Below, piece after piece: positions 7,725 through 18,656 of a DNA stretch of 33,402 bases; within the stretch, counting starts at the first letter, position 1; each line of letters opens with the position of its first letter. Source of the stretch: DASTBU01 sp035711845 (GTDB taxonomy: Bacteria; Acidobacteriota; Vicinamibacteria; Vicinamibacterales; 2-12-FULL-66-21). The translations under genes and the position numbers were made by a program. Location of the stretch: NCBI GenBank assembly GCA_035711845.1, contig DASTBU010000135.1, positions 1 through 33,402 on the forward strand, given 5' to 3'. Under the pieces are notes generated by a model, which was given only the letters and a program-made list of their open reading frames with translations, had not been told where the DNA came from and ran no database searches.

Positions 7725-9695
7725 TCAGGGTTTCGTCACCCCCCGCCTGACCACCGTAAACGTCACCGACGACGGGTACTGCTTCGAGTGGTGCACGCGG
7801 TTCCGTGCCACGACGCCCTTCACCTCGTCGTAGTTGTTGCCGCCAGTGTTCAGGTTGCGATCGAAACGGGGAAAATTACTGCTCGACACCTCGATCCGGA
7901 TGCGATGACCCGGCGCAAAGTAGTTGCTCGTCGTCAGCGGTTGCAGCGTCACCTTGTAGACCTTCTCCGCCTCCATCCAGACCGGCGGCCTGTCGTAGCC
8001 CTCACGGTAGCGCATCCGCTGGATCGACTCGTCCAGGTTGTACGCGCGACCGTCCGGGTACACGTCGAGCACCTTCACTGTGAAGTCGGTGTCCTTCACG
8101 TTCGAGGACACGTAGAGGGTCGGCGTGATCGGCCCGCTGATCTCGGTTCCGTCCGTCAACGGCTCGCTCGTGTAGACGAGCACATCCTCGCGCTCCTCCA
8201 TCTTGCGCTGATCGAACGATCCCGCCTGAATCGCGTTGCCCGTGCAGCACACGTTGCCGCCGTACGACGTGACGGGGTTCGCCGGGTCGTAGGCGAACAG
8301 GTCGGGGGTGTCGGCGGCCGGCGGCGCCGCGGTCAGCACGCCGTCGCCGTTGAGTGTATTGGCCTTGCCCCCGCTCGCCAGATACATCGTCATGGGCTCG
8401 GCGCCGCGAGGCGGCCACGTGTCGGAGGACTGCCACTTGTTCAGGCCCATCGTGTAGTAGGTGACCTTCGGCAGCGTCGCGAGGCGCGTGCTGGGCTCGC
8501 CCTTCACGAACTGGTCGAAGAAACCGTAGATGATCTCCTGGTAGTCGAGCCGCGCATCGCCCATGCTGCGCTCGCCGACGACGGTGTTCTCGGACGCGCG
8601 TGTGTAGGAGCAGTGCGCGACGGGCGCGATGATGGCCCACTGCTGATCGGCGATCTCCTTGGGCGCCGTTTTCCGCACATGGTTGTACATCGCCAAATTC
8701 GGGCCGACCGAGACGTCGTACCACGACATGAACCACAGGCCCGGTACCTCGAGTTTCATGTCGTCGTGCCAGAGCCCGCCCTTGTACCAGGCCGGATCGT
8801 TCGGCGTGCGCTGGATCATGCGGCCGCCGGTCGCGACCGGCATGGCATCGGCAAAGATCCCGCGCGGCCCGTTCACGGCCTTGATGATGTCCTGCACCGG
8901 CAGGTGCCACAGCGCCTTCGACCAGTCCACCGGCGGCATCTGCGGCGCGAGGTCGAACAACCGGGACGCGGCGACCAGATCCTCCTGCGGCGTGTCCTTC
9001 GGGAACATCGGCCGCACCTGGTTCTGCTGGCCGTAGATCCACGTGATGAAGAGCATCTGCACGGCGCCGCCGCGGTACCAGTTGCCCTGCTCGAAGTAAG
9101 GAGCGACGCGCCCCACGCCGGCGCCGAAGCCCTGCACGTTCATCGCCGCGAACGCAGGGTGTCCGGTCGAGGCGACCGCCGGCTGATACTCGGCCGTCGA
9201 CGAACAGCCCGTCGTGCCGACCTTGCCGTTCGACCACTCCTGTTTCGAGATCCACTCGAGGGCGTCATACCCATCGGTGATTGGCGGGCCGAGGATGTCG
9301 TAGTTGCCCTCGGAGAAGAAATGCCCGCGCTCGTTCTGGACGACGTAGGCGTAGCCCCGTTTGATGGCGGTCAACGCGGCCGTCATGTCGGCGGGCAGGC
9401 GGTTCCGCACGTCCCAGTAGTTGAAGTTGTACGGCGTTTTCACGAGGACGGTCGCCACCTTGCCGGTCGCGTTTTTCGGGCGGTAGATGTCCGTCGCGAG
9501 CCGCACGCCGTCGCGCATCGGCACCATCACCTTGCGCTCGACGACGGCAATGGACTGCAGCTCGTTCTCGAGTTTCCAGCGCTGTTCCGAGAGCTCGGCC
9601 GACGGCGCCTGCCCGCGCTGGGCCGGGATGGCGGCAGAGGCCCCGAGGATGGCGACGAACGTGGCGAGAAGCAGGCGCCTCGGGGATATCGGCAT
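7725..9695 (-). CDS. CocE/NonD family alpha/beta hydrolase (secreted, S15-like)
   Basis: A 656-residue secreted hydrolase of the CocE/NonD (X-Pro dipeptidyl-peptidase S15-like) superfamily, which cleaves esters, acyl bonds or dipeptides. A signal peptide covers about 1-26. The hydrolase domain contains MRDGVRLATDIYRP, KTPYNF (the oxyanion region), the cap, and the nucleophile elbow GCSST (Ser about 165). The acid is probably Asp about 327 in SWYDVSVG and the base His about 361 in VAHCSY. The C-terminal jelly roll ends with SSNFPRFDRNLNTG, a family hallmark. The elbow is GxSST rather than the common GxSYxG. A GAGGACCT ribosome site precedes the ATG. No partner gene is coupled to it, and substrate is unknown. 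Confidence 0.9.
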   Translation of the reverse strand: MPISPRRLLLATFVAILGASAAIPAQRGQAPSAELSEQRWKLENELQSIAVVERKVMVPMRDGVRLATDIYRPKNATGKVATVLVKTPYNFNYWDVRNRLPADMTAALTAIKRGYAYVVQNERGHFFSEGNYDILGPPITDGYDALEWISKQEWSNGKVGTTGCSSTAEYQPAVASTGHPAFAAMNVQGFGAGVGRVAPYFEQGNWYRGGAVQMLFITWIYGQQNQVRPMFPKDTPQEDLVAASRLFDLAPQMPPVDWSKALWHLPVQDIIKAVNGPRGIFADAMPVATGGRMIQRTPNDPAWYKGGLWHDDMKLEVPGLWFMSWYDVSVGPNLAMYNHVRKTAPKEIADQQWAIIAPVAHCSYTRASENTVVGERSMGDARLDYQEIIYGFFDQFVKGEPSTRLATLPKVTYYTMGLNKWQSSDTWPPRGAEPMTMYLASGGKANTLNGDGVLTAAPPAADTPDLFAYDPANPVTSYGGNVCCTGNAIQAGSFDQRKMEEREDVLVYTSEPLTDGTEISGPITPTLYVSSNVKDTDFTVKVLDVYPDGRAYNLDESIQRMRYREGYDRPPVWMEAEKVYKVTLQPLTTSNYFAPGHRIRIEVSSSNFPRFDRNLNTGGNNYDEVKGVVARNRVHHSKQYPSSVTFTVVRRGVTKP

Positions 9696-9715
9696 GAGGT
9701 CCTCACATGGGAGAT

Positions 9716-9792
9716 TCGTTGATTGACGATTGCAGGGTAAATAGGGATGGCAGATTGTCGATTTGGGATTTTATTCGAAGATTGGGGATTGA
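9716..9792. repeat. GATTG-based degenerate repeat
   Basis: Upstream of the CocE/NonD gene the DNA is a run of variants of a 7-10 nt word built on gattg (gattgacgattg, cagattgtcgattt, gggattttatt, gaagattggggattgattcc). It is AT-richer than the rest of the window. The remainder of the 296-nt gap (9793-9991) has no convincing gene. Confidence 0.65.
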
Positions 9793-9991
9793 TTCCACAC
9801 CCGCTGCACCGCCTTCTCGGTGACACCGTCGGGATCCTGATCCAGCGCCCAGGTGGTCAGCGACGCCGATACCGCGCACCGTCGGGCCGTCGCGCGCCGA
9901 AGGAGGCTTCGAGCGACTCACTCGAACTTTCTCGACCGCCTCAACCCGTCGCGTCATCGTGGAAAGCGGCTCAATATCAAGATCGAATGAG

Positions 9992-10510
9992 CTACAGGTA
10001 ACGCTCCCGCAGGATCCGCATGTGGTGCGTCACGTGACCCGCGGTGATGTACGCGAGCGCGTTCACCGTGAAGGAATTCCCGCTCGCGATGCCGCGGCGC
10101 GGCCACGCGCCGGCCGGCAGGTTCTGGAAGAACGCCAGCGTCGCCCCCCTGATCGCCTGGAACTCGTCCACGTGGCTCTTCCACGATCGCGCGTCGGCAT
10201 CCGCGCCCGCGATCGCGATGTCCTGATCGAAGCTGGGGAGCGCCGTGTCGAAGCCGCGGGCAAACCAGAGCGCGCGGAAGACGAACGCACGTTCGGTGTC
10301 GTTGACGTGGCTCAGCACCTGGCGGATGCTCCACTTGTCCGGGGCGTATCGGTGCACGGACTGCTCTTCGGAGATGCTTCCCAGCACCCCGAGCGTCTCC
10401 TCCGCCTGGCTCTCGAGGATCTCGCGGATGTCACCCTCGCCGACCTGATCGATGTAGGTGAAGTAGTAATCCGCGGCTTCCGTTCGGTCCGGAACAGTTG
10501 TGGTGATCAT
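9992..10510 (-). CDS. DinB-fold metal-dependent protein
   Basis: A 172-residue four-helix-bundle protein of the DinB/YfiT superfamily, whose members bind a divalent metal through three histidines and include thiol transferases (bacillithiol or mycothiol S-transferases). Sequence features are DKWSIRQVLSHVNDTER (first His, about residue 76) and the late AGHVTHHMRILRERY helix carrying the other two. The start is placed at ATG 10510, just after a gcgaggt ribosome site. The open frame continues 59 codons upstream to 10687, but that part is low-complexity and lacks family similarity. The gene stands alone, downstream of the ADOP permease by 419 nt. The thiol or substrate is unknown. Confidence 0.9.
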   Translation of the reverse strand: MITTTVPDRTEAADYYFTYIDQVGEGDIREILESQAEETLGVLGSISEEQSVHRYAPDKWSIRQVLSHVNDTERAFVFRALWFARGFDTALPSFDQDIAIAGADADARSWKSHVDEFQAIRGATLAFFQNLPAGAWPRRGIASGNSFTVNALAYITAGHVTHHMRILRERYL

Positions 10511-10929
10511 TGCGACCTCGCCCGCATGAATGGGTGAACCGTTGTGTTCAGCGGGGCCCACTGCGCCGGAGCACGTCGGCGCCTCGGCCGGACGCGCGGC
10601 AAAATGCACTTCCGGCGATGGCCGCTTCGGCTCGGGTAATCTGGAAGCCGGCGCCCAATCAGTGGGGCGGCCGGGCAGGCCCGGCAACGGTGGCGAATCG
10701 GGGCCTTCGCGGATGGGAGCGCCTCCGCCCTCGCCAAGGCTACGGCGAGACCTCGCCGTAGCTCGCGGGAATCCTTTGCGAGCGTAGGCGGGTACGGTGC
10801 ATTTTCGAACTGACGAAGCGCGCTGGCCGCATCGCGCCGTGGCCCGACATACTCCGGCGCAACCCGCTGACAGATTTCGTCAACCCTGCGATGCTACGCG
10901 GAAGGGCGCGGCGCTGTCCACCGCCAGCG
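10511..10929. other. Gene-free gap between the ADOP permease and DinB
   Basis: This 419-nt stretch has no ORF with recognisable protein similarity on either strand. It holds the DinB ribosome site at its left edge and a palindromic element at 10727-10789. The rest is GC-rich sequence without visible repeats. Confidence 0.55.
10727..10789. repeat. REP-like palindromic element
   Basis: The core is a perfect 10-bp inverted repeat, ctacggcgag (10741-10750) and ctcgccgtag (10753-10762), separated by two bases. Outer arms extend it imperfectly, with ccgcc near 10727 pairing with ggcgg near 10789 and gcga/tcgc segments between. No poly-T follows, so it looks more like a dispersed palindromic element than a classical terminator. 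It could still end transcription from the ADOP gene. Confidence 0.5.
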
Positions 10930-13587
10930 TCACTCCGACCGCAAGGCACGGACCGGTTCGATCCGCGCGGCGCGGCGGGCCGGCAGCGCGGCGGCCATGA
11001 GCGCCGCCGCCCCGACGGCCAGCGGCACGATCGTGAAGACGAGCGGATCGTTCGGCCCCATCTCGTAGAGCAGGCTGGCGAGCAGCCGGCTCGCACCGAA
11101 CGCGAGCACAAGGCCGACGAGGAGCCCCAGGCCGACGACCACGGCGCCCTGCCGCATGATCATGCGGACGACCTCATGACCGGTCGCTCCGAGCGCGAGC
11201 CGAATCCCGATCTCGCGCGTACGCTGCCCGACCGTGAACGCGACGATGCCGTAGACGCCGGTCAGGCTCAGGACCAGTGCGACGGCCGCGAAAGCGGCAA
11301 CGAGGATCGTCCTCAGACGCGGCTGCGCGACCGAGTCGCGCAGCAAATCGCGCATCGACTCGAGACGGGCGATCGAGAGCGCGGGATCGAGGGCCTGGAC
11401 CGTGCCTCGTATCGACGCACCCATCCCGGCAGACGCCGCCGCGGTGCGGACGATGAGGTGCATGTAGTTGGTGGGAAACTGCCGGGACGACATGTAGAGC
11501 ATGGCCGGCGCGTCCTCCGCCTGACCGAACACTCGCGCATCGCCGACGACCCCGGCCACCTCGACGGTGACGGCGTCCTGGAGATCGACCACGAGCCGCT
11601 CGCCGATCGGATCCTTGCCCGGAAAGAACTTCTCGGCCATGGCGCGGCTGATGACCACGACCGGCGGCGCGCCGGGACCATCGGCTCGATCGTCGAACAC
11701 GCGTCCCCGGAGCACCGGGATGGCGAGCGCGCCGAAGTAATCTCCCTGTACCCACCGGATCTGCGCGAATCGACGATCGGCTGGTGCCGCCGGCGGCTCC
11801 CCTTCCGGATAAACGGACGTGTCGTTGGCCCCGGCGAGCGGCGGCGAGGTGGCGAGCGCGGCCGCTTCGACGCCTGGCAGCCCGTTGAGCCGCTCGGACA
11901 GCGCGGTGAAAAAGCCCTCGACCTCGTCGAGCGAACCGTAAACCTCCGCCGGCAGCGCGATCGCCGCGAGCAGCACGTCGGAGGCGAACCCGACCTCGAC
12001 CGCCTGCAGCCGCGCCAGGCTCCGCGCCAGCAGCCCCGCCCCGACGAGCAGCGCCAGCGACAGCGCGATCTGTGTCACCACGAGCCCGCGACGCAGGCTC
12101 GCCCGCTCGGACCCGTCCGCGCCGCGCGCCCCTTCCTTCATGCGAGAGGCGTCGCTCGACCGAACGATGCGCACCGCGGGCGCCAGCGCGAAGACGAGCG
12201 TCGCGACGCAGGCGATTCCGGCCGAAAACCCGACGACAACCGGGTCGATCCCGACGCCCTCGAGCCTCGGGATCGACGCCGGCGCGGCGCGCTTGACGAC
12301 GCCGACGATCCACGAGGCCAGGGCAAGACCGGCCGTTCCGCCGAGCAGTGCCAGCACGAGCCCCTCCGTCAGCAGCTGGCGGACGATCCGGCCGCGCGAG
12401 GCGCCGAGCGCCGCCCGCACCGCGATCTCGCTTTGCCGCGTCGTCGCCCTCGCCAGCAGCAGGCTCATGACGTTCGCGCACGCAATCAGCAGCAGCAGGC
12501 CGACCGCGGCCAGCAGCATCAGCAGCGCGGGGCGGACCTGGCCGACCAGCCGCTCGTGCAGGGGAAGCAGCCGGAGACGCCACGTCTCGTTCTCGGGGTA
12601 GGCCTGTTCCAGTCTCCGGGCGATGACGTCCATATGGCGCTGGGCCTCGGACAGGGTGCGGGCCGGCGCGAGACGCCCGATTGCCCGGAGGAAATGAAAC
12701 CGCCGTACCGTCGCTTCCTCCGCATCGAAGGGGAACGGGAGCAGCAAATCGAGCGGCCCCGACAGCTGGATGAACGGATCGAAGGGCAGCTCGAAGCCCG
12801 CTGGAAGGACGCCCACGATGGCGTGCGCCCGTCGATCCACGACGATCGTCTGCCCGACGACGTCGCGGGCGCGCGCGAAGCGCTCCTGCCAGAGCCTGTC
12901 GCTGATGATGGCGACGCGCGGCGCCGAGAGCGACTCATCGGTGGTCTGAAAGTCGCGCCCCAGGGCCGGCCGCACGCCAAGCGTGGTGAGCATGGCCGCC
13001 GTGGTCCGTCCGGCCAGCAGACGCTCGGGACCGCCGGCGCCAGCCACCGTTACGCCCGACGGCGCAATCGTCATGGCCGCGATCGAAGAAAACGTCCGCT
13101 GCTCCGATCGGTAGTCGAGGAAGTCGGGAGGGGACACGGCGGCCGTGTCGCTGCCGCGGAACGATCCGAACATCCAGACGAGCCGGTCGGGCTCGCGGTA
13201 GGGGAGCGGCTCGAGCAGCACGCCGTGAACGATCGAGAACATCGCGGTGGCGCCGCCAATCCCCAGTGCCAGCGTGGCGACCACCACGCTCGCAAACCCG
13301 GGCTTCCTGGCGACGAGACGGAAGGCGTACCGGATGTCGGTCATGTGATAGCTCCACTCGAGCCGGCGCGTCCACCACGCGTGCGGCAGCGCCCCGGCCG
13401 CGAGCCTGAGCAGCTCTCCTGCCGCGGCCGCCTCGCCCCGGCGGTGCGATTCCTCCCGGCGGGCGTCGATCTCGGCGGTCCACTCCTCCATCCACTCGCG
13501 CCGGCGGCCTGCCGGCACGAGGGGCAGGATCGCCAGGAGCAAGAGACGGCAGGCCGCGTGCGTCAGAGGGATGAACACGGCGATCAC
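10930..13587 (-). CDS. ADOP-type giant ABC permease (MacB/FtsX family, orphan)
   Basis: An 885-residue permease of the acidobacterial duplicated orphan permease type: a short N-terminal helical region (about 1-90), then two tandem MacB periplasmic core plus FtsX domains. The first half begins with MTDIRYAFRLVARKPGFASVVVATLALGIGG and ends with transmembrane segments around LLMLLAAVGLLLLIACANVMSLLLARAT. The second repeats the plan and ends with GVYGIVAFTVGQRTREIGIRLALGA and a last helix pair. No ATPase gene is coupled to it, as is usual for ADOPs, which are thought to borrow an ATPase or act differently. The start is GTG at 13587, overlapping the PadR stop as GTGA. The longer frame reaching 14211 runs through PadR and a repeat array, so it is rejected. 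Confidence 0.93.
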   Translation of the reverse strand: MIAVFIPLTHAACRLLLLAILPLVPAGRRREWMEEWTAEIDARREESHRRGEAAAAGELLRLAAGALPHAWWTRRLEWSYHMTDIRYAFRLVARKPGFASVVVATLALGIGGATAMFSIVHGVLLEPLPYREPDRLVWMFGSFRGSDTAAVSPPDFLDYRSEQRTFSSIAAMTIAPSGVTVAGAGGPERLLAGRTTAAMLTTLGVRPALGRDFQTTDESLSAPRVAIISDRLWQERFARARDVVGQTIVVDRRAHAIVGVLPAGFELPFDPFIQLSGPLDLLLPFPFDAEEATVRRFHFLRAIGRLAPARTLSEAQRHMDVIARRLEQAYPENETWRLRLLPLHERLVGQVRPALLMLLAAVGLLLLIACANVMSLLLARATTRQSEIAVRAALGASRGRIVRQLLTEGLVLALLGGTAGLALASWIVGVVKRAAPASIPRLEGVGIDPVVVGFSAGIACVATLVFALAPAVRIVRSSDASRMKEGARGADGSERASLRRGLVVTQIALSLALLVGAGLLARSLARLQAVEVGFASDVLLAAIALPAEVYGSLDEVEGFFTALSERLNGLPGVEAAALATSPPLAGANDTSVYPEGEPPAAPADRRFAQIRWVQGDYFGALAIPVLRGRVFDDRADGPGAPPVVVISRAMAEKFFPGKDPIGERLVVDLQDAVTVEVAGVVGDARVFGQAEDAPAMLYMSSRQFPTNYMHLIVRTAAASAGMGASIRGTVQALDPALSIARLESMRDLLRDSVAQPRLRTILVAAFAAVALVLSLTGVYGIVAFTVGQRTREIGIRLALGATGHEVVRMIMRQGAVVVGLGLLVGLVLAFGASRLLASLLYEMGPNDPLVFTIVPLAVGAAALMAAALPARRAARIEPVRALRSE

Positions 13588-13904
13588 CCCGGCGCCTTCG
13601 CGAGACGGGAGTTCACGGGCATGCGTCCGCCCAGCGTCTGATAGTGCTCGAGCGATTCGGCGAGCGCGCGGCGACCAGCCGCGGTGATCTCGTAGTACCG
13701 GCGGGCGGGCCGCCGGGCTTTCTGCGCGACGGCCGCGGGCTCCCACCGTGACCTGACGTATCCGCCCTCCTCGAGCCGGCCGAGGATGGGATACACCGTT
13801 CCGCTCGGCAGACCGGCGGAGTCCATGATGTCGAAGCCGTAGCGGGATCCGTCGATCATGACCTTGAGGACCGCCACGGTCGTGAAGCTCAGGTGGGTGG
13901 GCAT
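13584..13904 (-). CDS. PadR family winged-helix transcriptional regulator
   Basis: A 106-residue PadR regulator, probably a repressor of its own gene and the ADOP permease it overlaps. The winged helix is visible as SFTTVAVLKVMIDGSRYGFDIMD (helices 1-2), SGTVYPILGRLEEGGYV (recognition helix) and RRYYEITAAGRRALAESLEHY (wing and dimerisation helix). It lacks the long C-terminal domain of PadR-s2 types, so it is of the small class. Its stop overlaps the permease GTG by 4 nt, implying translational coupling. Two inverted repeats just upstream of the ATG are the likely operator. PadR/ADOP pairs are widespread in Acidobacteriota. Confidence 0.93.
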   Translation of the reverse strand: MPTHLSFTTVAVLKVMIDGSRYGFDIMDSAGLPSGTVYPILGRLEEGGYVRSRWEPAAVAQKARRPARRYYEITAAGRRALAESLEHYQTLGGRMPVNSRLAKAPG

Positions 13905-13934
13905 GTATTGTTGCTACATATGTATCACAGATAC
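13905..13934 (-). promoter_or_regulatory. Candidate PadR operator/promoter with two palindromes
   Basis: The 30 bp directly before the PadR ATG contain a perfect 10-bp palindrome tacatatgta (13915-13924) and an overlapping inverted repeat gtatc-aca-gatac (13922-13934). ATAC/GTAT half-sites are typical of PadR operators. A tatgta hexamer about 10 nt from the start codon could be the -10 element, implying a very short leader and autorepression by promoter occlusion. This is inference from sequence form. Confidence 0.55.
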
Positions 13935-14077
13935 GGGGGCTCGGGGCTCGGGGCTTGGGGCACGGCCGGGGCTCGGGGCTCGGGGCTCGGGGCTCGGGAC
14001 TCGGGACTCGGGGCTCGGGGTTCGGGGTTCGGGGCTTGGGGCTCGGGGGCTCGGGGTTCGGGGTTCGGGTTAGGGGT

Positions 14078-14079
<2 letters not shown>
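13935..14079. repeat. G-rich CTCGGGG heptamer array
   Basis: About 20 near-tandem copies of a 7-nt word (ctcgggg with variants ttcgggg, cttgggg, ctcggga) fill the gap between the kinase stop and the PadR operator. Nearly every unit has a run of three or four G on the plus strand, so the strand can form multiple G-quadruplexes, and the minus-strand transcript would be C-rich. It encodes nothing plausible. Confidence 0.92.
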
Positions 14080-16462
<2,383 letters not shown>

Positions 16463-16572
16463 AGGGCGTATCCTTGGTCGCGTGCCGGATCCCTGTCAAG
16501 GAGAACCCCGACGGTCGTCGAACCAGGATTGATCTACTGGCTGCGTAGTCCGCAGCCCGTTACGGACCACGA

Positions 16573-17973
16573 CTACGGCGTCTTCGCCCCCCTGAACGTT
16601 TCGGCGTTGCCGGGCGCGGTGAAGTCGACGTGACGCTCTCCGACCCTTCCGCGCACGCGATAGCTGGCGCGGAGCTGGAGAAAGTCCATGCCGCCGCCGA
16701 AGAAGCCCTGGCGCATCCGCGTGGCGGTGACCTGCTCGACCGAGATGTCGAGCGTCAGCGAGAGCGACTCGCTCTGACCCCGCACGACGATCTTCCGGGG
16801 CCGGGCAGTCTCGGCCTCGTTGCTCTCCTCGATAGCCACGTCGGTCGCGTAGCCAAGCGGACCGTCGGATCCGAGCGCCACGAGGAAACCTGGGAGCCGT
16901 TCTGGATCGGCGGCATCCGCCGGCGGGTGCACGCGGCCGTAGACGAACGACATCCCCTCGCCCTGCACCTGGCCCCACTGCCAGCGCACGCCTTCCCAGA
17001 ACCCCCAGTTGTGATCGTGATACCCCGTTCCGCCCTTCAAGGCGATGGTCTCGCGAGCCACACGGATCTCGCCCGACAGCTCGCCGGACATCACGGGCAC
17101 GACGTAGCCGGAAACCCAGCCTCCGGCGCCACGGATCGTGAACGGCGGAAGCGAGCGCCCCTGCGCTGCACGCAACACGATGCCCGCCCTCGCCCGTGTC
17201 GTGCCTGACTCCGCGGGAAGATCGAGCTCGATGTGATACTCGTTGCCGACCAGCCGTACGCTGTTCGCGCCCGCGGTGAGTTCTGGTGCATCCGCGAGCG
17301 CCTCGTCGTCTACTTCCACCGAATCCGAGAAGGAGGCGGGCACGCCCGGATGTTCGAGCTGAAGCCGCACGCCCAGGACCCGCCGGCCCGATTCGAGGCG
17401 TGGGCCCGCGAGAAAGGTCAGGTAGAAGCGGCTGTCGCCCGCGCGGCCGTTGAAGTAGAGCCACTCCGCCCAGGATCCCGCACGCGCCGGCTCGTCGGGA
17501 ATCGGGTGAAATCGATCCATTGCGCGCAGCAGGCTGCCGGGATCCGGTGCGGTCCACTCGCGATCGGCCGTCGTGTCGGTCCACTGCGCGACCTGCGCGA
17601 TCTCCGGATCCCCAAGGCCGCGCTCAAGGCTCGGCACGCCTCCGCGTGCGTCAATCGGCGTCGCGCCGAGAGAATCGAGCAAGTACAGATTGGCGCGCAT
17701 CGACGGCGCGGCGGCCGCGACGCGTGGGGCGAGCGGATCGGCCCCCAGCACGTTCGAGAGCAGAAACCGCGCGCTCGTCAGGCGCCCGGTGGCGCCGCCC
17801 ACGATGACGTCTCCCCCGCCGGCGAGCGCTGGCGCCCGCGCCTGATCCAGAATCACCCCGCCGATCCCGAGGAGCGCCGCCATGACGGCCACACCCAGCC
17901 CGAAGCCTCCGGCCAGCACGGCACTCCGGATCGGACGCGACAGCAGCGACCGCAGCGCGAGCGTGAAGATCAC
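16573..17973 (-). CDS. AttH/CrtC-like lipocalin-fold protein with permease-like N-terminal membrane anchor
   Basis: A 466-residue protein. Residues about 175-455 resemble the AttH/carotenoid 1,2-hydratase (CrtC) lipocalin-like domain, with AEWLYFNG (about 179-186, cf. the family EWWYxxG) and YHDHNWG (about 328-334, the signature). In characterised CrtC this fold hydrates carotenoids; AttH proteins accompany the AttEFG ABC transporter and their role is unclear. The first 50 residues look like the first helix of an FtsX/MacB permease (ALRSLLSRPIRSAVL, then a glycine-rich membrane helix), so the domain would be tethered in the inner membrane facing the periplasm. It starts at GTG 17973, overlapping the ATPase stop as GTGA. 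It is the last gene of the ABC operon. Confidence 0.82.
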   Translation of the reverse strand: MIFTLALRSLLSRPIRSAVLAGGFGLGVAVMAALLGIGGVILDQARAPALAGGGDVIVGGATGRLTSARFLLSNVLGADPLAPRVAAAAPSMRANLYLLDSLGATPIDARGGVPSLERGLGDPEIAQVAQWTDTTADREWTAPDPGSLLRAMDRFHPIPDEPARAGSWAEWLYFNGRAGDSRFYLTFLAGPRLESGRRVLGVRLQLEHPGVPASFSDSVEVDDEALADAPELTAGANSVRLVGNEYHIELDLPAESGTTRARAGIVLRAAQGRSLPPFTIRGAGGWVSGYVVPVMSGELSGEIRVARETIALKGGTGYHDHNWGFWEGVRWQWGQVQGEGMSFVYGRVHPPADAADPERLPGFLVALGSDGPLGYATDVAIEESNEAETARPRKIVVRGQSESLSLTLDISVEQVTATRMRQGFFGGGMDFLQLRASYRVRGRVGERHVDFTAPGNAETFRGAKTP

Positions 17974-18656
17974 TGCGCGGACTCCTCGACAATCCGGCCA
18001 TCTCGCATGCGGACGAGGCGATGCGCGCGCGCGGCGACGGCAGGATCGTGGGTGACGACCACGACGGCCGTGCCATCTGCATGCAGGCGATCGAGCAGCC
18101 CGACGATCTGCTCGCCCGTGGCCTGATCCAGCTCGCCGGTCGGTTCATCGGCCAGGAGAAGCTGAGGACGATTCGCGAGCGCGCGCGCGATCGCCACGCG
18201 CTGCATCTCACCTCCCGACAGCTCGGACGGACGATGGCCGGCGCGGGCGGAGAGGCCGACGTAGGCGAGCAGTTCCTCCGTCCGCGTGCGCCGTTCGGAT
18301 CGGCCGACACCTGCCTCTGCCTGCGGCAGCTCGATGTTCTCCCAGGCCGTGAGCATCGGAAGGAGGAAGAATCGCTGGAAGACGAAGCCCATCTCGCGCA
18401 GCCTCAACCGGCTGCGCTCAGCATCGGCCAGCGCGCCGACGTCGCGATCCTGAAACCGGATCTCTCCGCTCGTGGGGACGTCCACGCACCCGAGGACGTG
18501 CAGCAGCGTGGACTTGCCGCAACCCGAGGGCCCGACGACGCCGAGGTACTCTCCGGCGGCGATCCGGAGCGAGACGTCGCGCAGCGCGGTGACGGGCCCT
18601 GCCGGCATCGGGAACACGCGAGAGACGCGTCGAGCTTCGACGATCGGCGCCGTCAC
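17970..18656 (-). CDS. ABC transporter ATP-binding protein (LolD/MacB/AttE type)
   Basis: A 228-residue ATPase powering the adjacent FtsX-type permeases. Motifs: Walker A GPSGCGKS (about 42-49), Q-loop FVFQ (about 91-94), signature LSGGE (about 146-150), Walker B LLLADEP (catalytic Glu about 171) and H-loop THD (His about 203). The segment LADEPTGELD is typical of the LolD/MacB/FtsE group, which drives lipoprotein or peptide extraction rather than solute transport. The start is GTG at 18656, overlapping the upstream permease stop by 4 nt. Its stop overlaps the AttH-like start in the same way. Stoichiometric coupling through three genes is therefore likely. Confidence 0.95.
   Translation of the reverse strand: MTAPIVEARRVSRVFPMPAGPVTALRDVSLRIAAGEYLGVVGPSGCGKSTLLHVLGCVDVPTSGEIRFQDRDVGALADAERSRLRLREMGFVFQRFFLLPMLTAWENIELPQAEAGVGRSERRTRTEELLAYVGLSARAGHRPSELSGGEMQRVAIARALANRPQLLLADEPTGELDQATGEQIVGLLDRLHADGTAVVVVTHDPAVAARAHRLVRMRDGRIVEESAQ

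Noticed and set aside
7788..9722. A 644-codon plus-strand frame opposite the CocE/NonD hydrolase
   Set aside because: Arg/His/Val-rich composition typical of antisense GC-rich frames; the minus-strand gene has a full set of family motifs.
9793..9960. Remnant of a protein-coding gene on the minus strand upstream of the CocE/NonD gene
   Set aside because: One frame gives a protein-like stretch (TWALDQDPDGVTEKAVQ) but it is short, lacks a start and matches nothing I recognise.
10891..13641. A 916-codon open frame on the plus strand opposite the ADOP permease
   Set aside because: It is a high-GC antisense frame of the permease: rich in Arg, Gly and Asp without domain motifs, and it ends near the permease start.
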